12,719 nucleotides of DNA, taken from positions 1 to 12,719 of the forward strand of contig CBHWET010000119.1 in the NCBI GenBank assembly GCA_966112985.1, given 5' to 3'. Origin of the DNA: CBHWET01 sp966112985. Lineage in GTDB: Bacteria > Verrucomicrobiota > Verrucomicrobiia > Limisphaerales > JACDHS01. Numbering within the stretch: position 1 is the stretch's first letter; each line of letters opens with the position of its first letter. This document shows positions 1-8,200 of the stretch, in pieces. The notes under the pieces are model-generated. The model made no database searches. It saw only the letters and a list, made by a program, of their open reading frames with translations, and was not told where the DNA came from. The position numbers and the translations under genes are program-made.

Positions 1-1035
1 GCGTTGAAGAGCGCTGGCGCGGATGCGATTCCATTTTTGCTCCAGTGGATGAATCCGCAGGACGAGCGCGTGCCTTTCTACGGAGTTGAACAATCGTTTC
101 GTATTCTCGGCGCGTCAGCCCGCGCGGCGATCCCGGAATTGGCGGGCATGGCAACCAATCGTGTCGGTGGTTTTTTCGCAGAGCATGGAGTTCGTCTGAA
201 ACCCGGCGTGGCGAATACAATGCCGTTACCGCGATTGAAGCATTCTGCCACTACCGCGCTCTTGGCATTGGGCTACATCGGACCAGATGCGCGTCCGGCC
301 TTGTTCTCGATCCTCACGAATGCAGCTTCGGATGAACAAATAAAAGATCATGCGATGGCGGCCATCGATCGAACCTACAGTCATCCGCCTGAACCGGTCT
401 ATCACAAGCGTCCGCTCAGCTATTGGGTCGATATTCTCGATCTACGCTATGACAAGGCGTACAACGCGGCCTTGAGCGCGGCGATTTTATCTTCGTCGTG
501 GAAAACTCCCGTCCCGCCCGAGCCAACGGTAGAAAATATACCTCAAGGACCCGAGGCGCAGGATGCAATCAGGAACGCGGGTCAGGATGCAGTTCCTTAC
601 TTGCTCATGCGCCTGAGTCAAAGATGTGTTCGTGATGTTCCTGTACGTGGAATTAGAGAAGCCTTTCGGGTCCTGGGTCCTGTCGCCCGCACGGCGATTC
701 CTGAATTAACTCGAATGGCGACCAATGTCGTCGACTCGCCGAAAAGCTCTGCATCTTTTCCTTCTCTTCCGCTCCCACGGATAGATCCTCGCACCGTGGC
801 GGCATTCGAGGCCCTGGGCGGAATCGGAATGGATGCATTACCGACGCTTATTTCCTTCCTGACGAATGATGTGCCGACCATGACAAAGATTGGTGCCCTC
901 GAAGGAATAAGTGATTTGGGCACCAATGCAGCGTCGGCTTTGCCGGTGGTGGTCAAATGCAGTGAAGACAAAGACGTCTGGGTGGCGCAAGCCGCAGTAA
1001 AGGCGCAGCGTGTCATGGGCGGTCGGAAGGACTAG
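1..1035 (+). CDS. HEAT-repeat protein, 5' end outside window
   Basis: The frame is open from the first base and ends in TAG at 1033-1035, so the visible 344 codons are the C-terminal part of a longer protein. The first possible start inside the window, a TTG at 4, has no support as a true start. The protein consists of HEAT-like alpha-helical repeats with the recurring pattern AG-x-DA-[IV]-P-[FY]-LL, then LG-x-xAR-x-AIPEL-x-x-MATN, then IG-x-DA-x-P-x-L. This set occurs twice: the first copy is cut by the window edge (codons 1-130) and the second runs from about codon 133, opening with the segment KRPLSYWVDIL, to the end. HEAT repeats form curved scaffolds that bind proteins; no catalytic motif is visible. 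Because the N-terminus is missing, a signal peptide or a fused enzymatic domain cannot be excluded. The partner is unknown. Confidence 0.85.
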   Translation, partial: ALKSAGADAIPFLLQWMNPQDERVPFYGVEQSFRILGASARAAIPELAGMATNRVGGFFAEHGVRLKPGVANTMPLPRLKHSATTALLALGYIGPDARPALFSILTNAASDEQIKDHAMAAIDRTYSHPPEPVYHKRPLSYWVDILDLRYDKAYNAALSAAILSSSWKTPVPPEPTVENIPQGPEAQDAIRNAGQDAVPYLLMRLSQRCVRDVPVRGIREAFRVLGPVARTAIPELTRMATNVVDSPKSSASFPSLPLPRIDPRTVAAFEALGGIGMDALPTLISFLTNDVPTMTKIGALEGISDLGTNAASALPVVVKCSEDKDVWVAQAAVKAQRVMGGRKD

Positions 1036-1089
1036 TCCTAAGTCTACATATCAGTTCGCGATCGAGATCGACGCTTCCGAGACCGTCCG

Positions 1090-1446
1090 GGGACGGAGTT
1101 CGCGTTAACTTTTTACTCCGCAAAAACTGTCCAACCGCGAGTTGTACGGTTTTCCGGCGACGGGAAAGGAGCCCAACTCGCGGGTTGGGCTGTTTTCCAG
1201 AGCGGAAATGTAGGACAACTCGCGGTTGGACGTGTTTCCCACGACGGAATTTCCGTACAACTCGCGGTTGGGCCTCTTCCGGACGCCGGAAACTTCGACC
1301 AACTCCGAGTTGTACAGTTTTTCCACTCCGGGAGAAGCGTCCAACCGCGAGTTGGAGACTTTTTCCACGACCGGAAAGTCGTCCAACTCGGAGTTGTGTT
1401 AACTTTTCACTCCGCAAAATCGGCCCAACCCGCGGGTTGGGTTTTT
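1090..1446. repeat. 42-base tandem array of two alternating palindromes
   Basis: Core A, of the form CAAC-N5-GTTG, begins at 1132, 1174, 1216, 1258, 1300, 1342, 1384 and 1426, an exact 42-base step each time. A degenerate unit precedes these from about 1090. About 21 bases after each core A centre lies a second inverted repeat, core B, of the form TTTCC-N(5-6)-GGAAA (clear at 1151-1167, 1194-1208, 1277-1291 and in the unit starting at 1342; degraded to TTTT-N-AAAA at 1111-1126 and 1404-1419). Sequence between the arms varies, so the palindromic form is kept better than the exact bases. The array fills most of the space between the HEAT gene and the propeller gene. It is not CRISPR, since no long identical repeat exists. 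Function is unknown: candidates are an array of protein-binding sites, a transcribed multi-hairpin RNA, or a non-functional satellite. Confidence 0.9.
1424..1446 (+). terminator. Terminator-like last unit of the 42-base array
   Basis: The last core A is a perfect 18-base palindrome, CCCAACCCGCGGGTTGGG at 1424-1441, followed directly by five T residues at 1442-1446. As RNA this gives a GC-rich stem of about seven pairs with a CGCG loop and a U-tract, the form of an intrinsic terminator. It could end the transcript of the HEAT gene about 390 bases after its stop codon. The caution is that it belongs to a repeat series whose other members have weaker or displaced T-runs, so the terminator form may be incidental. 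Confidence 0.45.
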
Positions 1447-1578
1447 CTCCCGACCTGATTATCAGCAGGTTACGGAGAACTGAACAAAAAACGGGCACAG
1501 ACGCGAAGGAAGACGGCGGGATAGAACGTGATTTAGCTTTAACGTTGTAACCTGATTCGTTCCCGTTCGCGAATGCTA

Positions 1579-1676
1579 CCCGGCACGCATGGTCAGAACT
1601 ATTGAGTTCTGTGAATCCCCATAGGATTTGGCCGCTGCTGCGACATTCGCCCCTTTGCCCGGCACGCTAAAGCGTG
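1579..1676. repeat. Pair of small hairpins with a repeated CCCGGCACGC
   Basis: The 10-mer CCCGGCACGC occurs at 1579-1588 and again at 1658-1667. The second copy runs into CACGCTAAAGCGTG (1663-1676), a perfect hairpin with a very short loop. Between them AGAACTATTGAGTTCT (1595-1610) is another perfect hairpin with six-base arms and a four-base loop. The layout resembles REP/BIME-type intergenic palindromes, but whether it is repeated elsewhere in the genome cannot be judged from one window. No T-run follows either hairpin, so neither looks like an intrinsic terminator. Confidence 0.5.
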
Positions 1677-1721
1677 AACTCCAACGAAAGAGCGAGAGCT
1701 TCCCTAAAATAATTAAACTGA

Positions 1722-1756
1722 TTGACACTAAACGGGTTAACGAGAAAACATCGTAT
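1722..1756 (+). promoter_or_regulatory. Possible -35/-10 pair for the propeller gene
   Basis: A perfect TTGACA lies at 1722-1727. The best -10 partner in range is TCGTAT at 1751-1756, only three of six consensus bases and with a 23-base gap, which is too long for a standard sigma-70 promoter. The call rests mainly on the -35 hexamer and its place 82 bases before the start codon. TAAAAT at 1704-1709 is an alternative -10 but has no good -35. Confidence 0.2.
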
Positions 1757-1808
1757 CGACCTACATTCACCACGAAATAACAACCTACACCTAAACAACC
1801 TACAACCA

Positions 1809-4800
1809 ATGAACCCCCTGACTTCCCCAATCAGGACGTATTGTGTCTTGATGGCCTGCATCCTGACCGCGCTTACGTTTTCAAATGCACGGCTCCTGGC
1901 AACGAACCAACAGGAATCGATTCCCTGGTCAGACGTTGGAATCGCCGCGACGGCGACATATGAGGGCAAAGGGCTATCGATCTCGCGCACCGAACAAGGC
2001 GCTCATCTCCGTTGCAACGCACAAAAGCTGGAAGCCGATGCGACAAGCAAAGGTTTGTGGTTGAGCTCTATGGCTTCCACGGAGGAGCAGTTTCGCGTCG
2101 TTGCCACTGCCCTGTCGCGGTCGTCAACAGAGGCCCAGCCGATTCGGATTTCTCGCGACGGGAAAATTGCCGTGACCGATCGGTTCGTGCAGTTTCTGCG
2201 CGAGGGGGTGACTGAAGAATATTCCGTGAGCGTGGATGGTATTCGACAAGACTTCGTTATTTTAGAAAGGCCACAGGGCGCTGGTGAATTGACGGTCGAC
2301 CTGGATCTCAGTGGCGCACGGGCCGAGCAGGCGTGCGAAGCGGTTCATCTTGTGCTCAACGGATCACAGCGAACGATTGCTTATAGCCGTTTGCAGGTGA
2401 GCGATAGTTCAGGACGCGCTTTAGTAGCTCGGATGGAGGTGGCGGCGAATGACCGATTGAAAGTGGTGGTCGACGATGCAACGGCGATTTATCCGATTCG
2501 CATTGACCCCACGTTCAGCGACGCCAATTGGACGAGCCTCGGTTCCGTGCGCGGCGTCGACGGTGATGTTTATGGAATTACCTTTGACGCGTCGGGCAGT
2601 CTATACGTCTGTGGCAGCTTCAAGGCGGCTGGTTCGGTTTTGGCAACGAACGTGGCGAAGTGGGATGGAGAGCAATGGTCTTCTCTCGGATGGGGAGATG
2701 TAAACATCCCTACGAAAATTGCTGTTCTCGGCAGCGACGTTTACCTCTTCGGCAACTTCACGAATACCGGCACCATTCCAGCCAAGTACGTGGCGAAATG
2801 GAACGGGAGCCAATGGTCCGCTCTGCCGGTCGAATTGAATGGCCAGGTCCAGAGTGTCGCCGTCGTCGGAACCAATCTTTATGTCGGCGGAAATTTCACG
2901 AGTGCCGGAGCGCAGTCGCTCAATCACATTGCGCGTTGGGACGGTTCGACCTGGTCGGCACTTGGCCTCGGGATTAATAACGTCGTCTATGCGCTCGCCG
3001 CAGATGGCGATGTTCTTTATGCGGGCGGCGGTTTTACGAGTGCGGGTGGTGTCTTGATGACGAATCTCGCGAAATGGGACGGAACTAATTGGCTGTCAGT
3101 AGCGCCATTAGCGCCCGGTTCTGGAGCGATCAACGCTTTGGCCATCTCCGGCACAGACATCTACGCCAACAACAGCACAACGTACATCAATAAATGGGAC
3201 GGCAACAGCTGGACCCAACTCGCTGGAGCCTCGGCTAACAGCATGGCATTTGTGGGAACCAACTTGTATGCAGCGAGAATAGCTGGCGGGACGGGGCCCG
3301 ATTACCTGACTCGTTGGAACGGCAGTTCCTGGGAGGATTTGGGCCTGGGATTTGTCCACGATTTCTCCGCAAGTCGAGCACTCGTTGTGAATGGAACGAA
3401 CCTTTTTATTGGTGGCGACAGCACAACGGCAAATGGAGTGGCCATTCGCGGCATCTCCAAATGGGATGGAAATCAGCTTTCGACGTTCGGCCCTGTGGAT
3501 GGCTTGAATGGAACGGTCTCAGCTTTCCTATTGGCAACGAACGGAACCGATTTGTATGTGGGTGGCAACTTCACCAGCGCCGCTGGGATTCCACTCAATG
3601 GCATTGCCAAATGGAACGGCAGCACCTGGTCGGCTCTCGGCTCCGGTGTCAGCGGCTCGGTAATGGCTATGGCTTTTTCCGGCACAAACCTCTACGTCGG
3701 CGGCAGCTTCACGAACGCCGGAGGAATTGTGGCCACCAATATTGCCCTGTGGAATGGCAGCACATGGTCCAGCGTTGGCGCCACGAACGGTGCCGCCTCA
3801 TCGATTGTTTACGCCCTCGCTATGTTAGGAAATGATTTGTACGCGGGCGGCGCTTTCACAAACATCGATGGCGTGTCCGCATCAAGGATCGCCAAATGGA
3901 ACGGCACCAATTGGTCGGCTCTCACGTCCGGTCTTAACAACACCGTCCGCGCCCTGGTGGTATCAGGGACGGATTTATATGTGGGCGGCGACTTTGTGAC
4001 CGCAGGGGGCGGCAGTCGTCCTCGCATCGCCAAATGGAACGGAAGCGCGTGGTCATCGGTAGGCGCGGTGGGTTTAGGCAATGGTGGTCCGGCCGGGGTA
4101 CGTAGTTTGATCAACGTCAATGGACTGATTTACGCGGGAGGTGGTTTTTTGCCTAACGGATCTATTGTTGGTCCTGCCAGTTTTGTCGCGCGATGGAATG
4201 GCACTAGCTGGGCGAACCTCGGCACGGGCATCGCTGGAGCTGTGAATTGCCTCACGTCATGCGGAACTGACGTCTATGCGTGTCCGTTCAATCGAATTAG
4301 CCGTTGGAACGGCAGCGCATGGTCTCAGCTTGGTTCCACGATAGTTGGTACGGGTGTGTTCGCGTTGGCCAGCAGCAGCGATTCACTTTACGTCGGCGGA
4401 ACGTTTAGCGCTGCGGGTGGTAAGGTCTCACCGAATTTCGCCAAAGCAGACACTTCGCCTTCGATCGGGACGCAGCCACTTTCAACCACCAATGCTCCTG
4501 GCGATCTCGTTGCGTTTGGCGTGGCCAATGTTGTTGGCACCCCGCCGCTGACGTATCAATGGTACCAGGGGACGAGCGGTGACACATCTTCGCCGATCAC
4601 GGATGCGACGAACACCACCTACAGTTCGACAACGATTCCGCTCGGCACAAACTATTTCTGGGTGCGGGTGAGTAATCTGGTCGGAACGACTGACAGCACG
4701 AATGCCGTGGCGGTTATTGCATGGCCACTGGCCCAGGTCACAACGCAGCCGATCAGCGCTATCGGCGGTGTCGGGACGCCTTCGTTGCTCACGATCGAGG

Positions 4801-5171
4801 CGAGCAGCACAACACCAGTGAGTTATCAATGGCAGCTCAATGGCACGAACATCGTCGGAGCTACCAACGCCACCTGGCTTCCCACAGCTGGCGGACAGTA
4901 CCGCGTCGCGATTTCTAACGGCGGTGGAACCATCTACAGCGATATTGCGACGGTAACGTTCGTGAGCCTGAACATGAGCTCAAACCAAATGGCGACGCTG
5001 ACCCTTGATGGTGCCGTTGGCGTTCAATACCGGATTGATTCGATCGATAATCTCGGGACGAACTGGACCATTGGCACGAACTTCGTTTTGCCTAACAGTC
5101 CGTATCTCTACATCGACACCAATTCTGTCACCGTTCCTCAACGGTTTTTCCGGACGATATTGGTGCCATAG
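1809..5171 (+). CDS. Secreted 14-repeat propeller protein with Ig-like domains
   Basis: The ATG at 1809 gives 1120 residues and is preferred because residues 9-31 then form a signal peptide (basic R9, hydrophobic 11-24, likely cleavage near 27-31); a TTG start at 1722 would bury it behind 29 extra polar residues. Residues 36-235 are an uncharacterised N-terminal region ending in YPIRIDPTFS. Residues about 237-882 hold some 14 repeats of 35-52 residues with the pattern LYVGG-x-FT-x-AGG-x(5)-IAKWNG-x-x-WS-x-LG. Thirteen retain the [KRL]W[ND]G motif; repeats at about 449-483 and 819-857 are shortened. Such repeats match the kelch/Rax2-like propeller class, so one or two beta-propellers are likely. 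Ig-like domains follow at about 886-971 (YQW at 916) and 976-1052 (YQW at 1006), then a final module at 1054-1120. No catalytic motif is visible; a surface or extracellular binding role is inferred. No LPXTG or PEP-CTERM anchor is seen. Confidence 0.88.
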   Translation: MNPLTSPIRTYCVLMACILTALTFSNARLLATNQQESIPWSDVGIAATATYEGKGLSISRTEQGAHLRCNAQKLEADATSKGLWLSSMASTEEQFRVVATALSRSSTEAQPIRISRDGKIAVTDRFVQFLREGVTEEYSVSVDGIRQDFVILERPQGAGELTVDLDLSGARAEQACEAVHLVLNGSQRTIAYSRLQVSDSSGRALVARMEVAANDRLKVVVDDATAIYPIRIDPTFSDANWTSLGSVRGVDGDVYGITFDASGSLYVCGSFKAAGSVLATNVAKWDGEQWSSLGWGDVNIPTKIAVLGSDVYLFGNFTNTGTIPAKYVAKWNGSQWSALPVELNGQVQSVAVVGTNLYVGGNFTSAGAQSLNHIARWDGSTWSALGLGINNVVYALAADGDVLYAGGGFTSAGGVLMTNLAKWDGTNWLSVAPLAPGSGAINALAISGTDIYANNSTTYINKWDGNSWTQLAGASANSMAFVGTNLYAARIAGGTGPDYLTRWNGSSWEDLGLGFVHDFSASRALVVNGTNLFIGGDSTTANGVAIRGISKWDGNQLSTFGPVDGLNGTVSAFLLATNGTDLYVGGNFTSAAGIPLNGIAKWNGSTWSALGSGVSGSVMAMAFSGTNLYVGGSFTNAGGIVATNIALWNGSTWSSVGATNGAASSIVYALAMLGNDLYAGGAFTNIDGVSASRIAKWNGTNWSALTSGLNNTVRALVVSGTDLYVGGDFVTAGGGSRPRIAKWNGSAWSSVGAVGLGNGGPAGVRSLINVNGLIYAGGGFLPNGSIVGPASFVARWNGTSWANLGTGIAGAVNCLTSCGTDVYACPFNRISRWNGSAWSQLGSTIVGTGVFALASSSDSLYVGGTFSAAGGKVSPNFAKADTSPSIGTQPLSTTNAPGDLVAFGVANVVGTPPLTYQWYQGTSGDTSSPITDATNTTYSSTTIPLGTNYFWVRVSNLVGTTDSTNAVAVIAWPLAQVTTQPISAIGGVGTPSLLTIEASSTTPVSYQWQLNGTNIVGATNATWLPTAGGQYRVAISNGGGTIYSDIATVTFVSLNMSSNQMATLTLDGAVGVQYRIDSIDNLGTNWTIGTNFVLPNSPYLYIDTNSVTVPQRFFRTILVP
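2517..4454 (+). repeat. DNA encoding about 14 propeller repeats
   Basis: The coding sequence contains about 14 imperfect tandem units of roughly 105-155 bases. Short DNA words recur, such as AAATGGAACGGCA and TCGGCTCT, but units differ at many positions, so this is an old or diversified duplication rather than a recent one. Units near the middle (about 3549-3960) are the most alike at the protein level, while those at about 3153-3257 and 4263-4379 have lost the GG-x-FT strand. Confidence 0.75.
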
Positions 5172-5216
5172 AATTACAAAGCGAGGCGGCGCCACTTTTT
5201 CAGACGGCGTTGCCAG

Positions 5217-5256
5217 ACAAAAAAGAAACGGGCGCCGCTCGGTGAGCGACGCCCGT
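5217..5256 (-). terminator. Intrinsic terminator of the metallo-beta-lactamase gene
   Basis: Read on the minus strand, a 13-base arm (5256 to 5244) pairs with 5240 to 5228 around a three-base loop, with one mismatch, and is followed at once by a T-rich run (complement of the A-run 5217-5228). This is a strong intrinsic terminator about 30 bases past the stop codon of the minus-strand gene. The plus side of the hairpin lacks a T-run, so it should not stop the converging propeller transcript equally well, though the stem could still slow it. Confidence 0.78.
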
Positions 5257-5287
5257 CTGCCGTGGGGTGCAGGTATGGACTGATTCT

Positions 5288-8200
5288 CTACTGCTGAACC
5301 CACTTGATGGCATCAGCAAGGACGATGGTGCCGTTCGTGGTCCAGCATGAAAGTTTCACGTTGTTGCTTCCGGCGTTGAGCGTGAATGTCCCGAGCGATT
5401 GCCAGGAGCCGCCGTTGGCTTGTTGGTTTTTGTTGACGGTCGTCGAACCCGCCGCATGTGTGACGATGTAAGGAGCGGTGATCGAACGATTGGAACCTTG
5501 TGACCACCAGGCATAGATCGTATAGCTGCCAGCGTTTGCCAAATTGGCCGTCCACGTTGCGGTATCACTGACATTGGCAACATTGCGGAAACGATAGTTC
5601 GTTCCGTACTTGTCTGTCGCCGAGGTCCCAGTGCTCCAGTTGGTCGAAGCAGTGAAACCGGCGTCGCTGTTGTCGAGAATCAATGTGATCTTCACGCTGA
5701 GCGAAGCGGCTGTGCTGGTGGCGCTGCCTGCGACGTTGCTCACGACGACGGTGTAGTTGCCCTGATCGGCAGGTTGCGCGTTGCTCTTCGTGTAACTCGA
5801 GCCCGTAGCGCCGGAGATATTCACCCCATTGAATTTCCATTGATAGGTGAGCGGCGCGGTGCCCGTCGCGACGACGCTGAATGTCGCGGCGCTGCCTTGC
5901 GCGACGGTCTGGCTGGAAGGCTGCGATGTGATCGTTGGCGGGACATTTACCGTCAATGCGGCGTTCGCACTGGTGACACTGCCGGCTGGATTGCTGACGG
6001 TGACAGAATAATTTCCCGCGTCGCTCGATTGCGCGTTGGACTTCGAGTAGCTGGAAGCGGTGGCGGCCGAGATGTTTACGCCGTTGAATTTCCATTGATA
6101 ACTCAATGGTGCGGCGCCGGTGGCAACGACACTGAATGTCGCGGTCGCACCCTGGTTCACCGTCTGGCTCGCGGGTTGAGTAGTGATTGTTGGCGGAGCA
6201 TTTAAGGCGAGAGTAGCCGTGGCGCTGGTGACACTGCCGCCGACGTTACTGACGATGGCGGCGTAGTTGCCGACGTTCGAGGATTGCGCATTCACAACGG
6301 TGTAACTGCTGCCGGTCGCACCGGAGATGTTTGCGCCGTTGAATGTCCATTGGTACGTCATCGCCGCGGCGCTCGTAGCTACGACGCTGAACGTGGCGTT
6401 CGCGCCGGGGTTGACGGTTTGGCTGGCTGGTTCGCCAACGATGCTGGGAGGTGCGACGACCTGGGCGAAAGGCGAATTGAACTGCAACGGGTTCCACCAC
6501 ACGGTGCCGATGGCAGGATTGAAGATCTGCACGTAATCGACTTCACCCGTGAAGTAGCGGTCGGCACTTTGCGAGTTGGCGCCGATGCGAACGGGTTGAT
6601 TGCCGGTCGTGTCCGGTTTAGCCGTCGTGTTCGTCCTCGCAATTTCGCGACCATCGAGGGTGAGGATCACTGCACTGCCGCCAAATTTAACACTAGCCGT
6701 GTGCCATTTGCCGTCGTTCACAGTCGTCGTCGACTGCGCGAAGTAATCGGCACCGGTCGTTGCTTCGAAACCACCGGCGAGGTAACCGTCGCTATCGATC
6801 CAGATGCCGTAATTCATGTTTTGACCAGCGGCTTCGCTTCCGAAGCCGCCTTTGTTGACGATCATTGCGACCTGGCTTGCCGGAGGAGGTGCAACCGTGC
6901 GGAACTGTGTTTGCACAGTGAAATTGGTGAGCGACAGCTGCGGACGGTCCGCGATTTCGTAGTAGTTGGTGCCGTATAATCTTTGGCACGCCATGTCTAA
7001 TTCGGCCTCGAGGTTGTCGAGATTGACGCGTCCGCCGTTGTAGGAGTTGCCGACTTCGCCGCTGGCAACGATACGGCTCCAGACGCGCACTTCATCAATG
7101 TCGCCATCGAAAAAGTTGTCGAGCCCGGCAGCGTCGGCACCGATGCGGATCGGACCAGTGCTTCCGTTATCAGGCACGGCGGTGCTTGCGACGGAACTCG
7201 CGAGGCTGCCGTCGATGAACAATTTCAGCGTGGCCTGATCGTAAGTGACAATGGCCTGATGCCATTGACCATCGATGTAGGTGGAGGGACTTGTGACAAA
7301 GACATTCGCGCCGGTTGCCGTTTCGAAACCGCCCTCAATGTTGCCGCCGGCAGTCATCCAAATACCGTAATTCATATTCGCTCCGGCGGATTCGCCTCCG
7401 AGGAAGCCTCCTTTATTCACGATCATTCTCGTGCCGGTGCTGGTGGTGCTGACCCGGAACCATGACGCCACACTGAATGTGGTGAGGCGCATTGCCGGGG
7501 CATCGGCGATTTCGTGGTAATTGTGTCCATTGCCATTGAAGAACGGCGAGTGGGAATAACCTTCGGCAACGCTGTAAACCTTGGCGTCGCCGGGCACGGT
7601 TGATTCGACAACGAAATCATCGCCGCCGGTGGTGGTCACAGTGACTTCATTCGTGTCGTCGCCCGTATAGACAGTGATGCCGGCGGCGCGCCAATCCGGC
7701 ACGCGGTCGGCGCTGGGCCCAAGTGCGAGATGATCTTCAGAAGCAAAGGCCACGCGGGCGTATGGATGATCAGTTGAGACCGTGCTCGCGAAGGTATCGC
7801 TCAAATACCATTTGCCGTGATGCGGTATCGCCATGAACGCGGTCGCTTTAACTTCCGCGAGCGAGTTATTCCGCAGGTAGGTCTGCGCGATCGGCGTGAT
7901 GTCGCCGGTGATCAGGTGGGAAACGTTGCCGTGTTTGATCCACAACACCAGCGAGTTCTGATTGTAATGTTTATCGGGATCGCTCAGAGATTCAGAGAAG
8001 GTCCAGAATGGGTCCTTGGGACAAAGCACCTTCACCGTGAGTTCTGGATCCCAATTCAAAACGTCGCCTTCACGCAGGCCGGTCTGGCGCGTGGCGTTCG
8101 AGTTTTGAAAAGCCGTCCAGAAAGCATTGTCGTAACCGCCGTTGTTGTCGCCGTCGGGATTGAAACCGGTATCGATCAGTTTCAGAACGTTAAAATCCTG

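Larger units (their letters stand above)
1447..1808. other. Non-coding stretch before the propeller gene
   Basis: No credible gene is seen here. Apart from the two hairpins at 1595-1676 and a TTGACA at 1722-1727, the notable part is the A/C-rich stretch at about 1761-1808. It lies directly before the propeller gene start and contains the 10-mer ACAACCTACA twice, at 1780-1789 and 1795-1804, 15 bases apart. No purine-rich Shine-Dalgarno sequence precedes the ATG at 1809. Confidence 0.6.

Noticed and set aside
1090..1446. CRISPR array
   Set aside because: The period is regular but no stretch of 20 or more bases is identical between units, the best conserved cores are only 13-14 bases, and no cas gene is near.
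1013..1498. Minus-strand gene for a basic 14-residue-repeat protein
   Set aside because: Several other frames are open over the same DNA for the same reason (period divisible by three), it overlaps the end of the HEAT gene, and unit-to-unit changes follow palindrome symmetry rather than codon synonymy.
1722..1808. Upstream TTG start for the propeller gene
   Set aside because: It would place 29 polar residues before the signal peptide; the same TTG is part of a TTGACA hexamer; the ATG at 1809 gives a normal secretion signal.
5186..5200. Plus-strand terminator just after the propeller gene
   Set aside because: A GGCGCC followed by a T5 run is present, but the possible stem is too short to be convincing.
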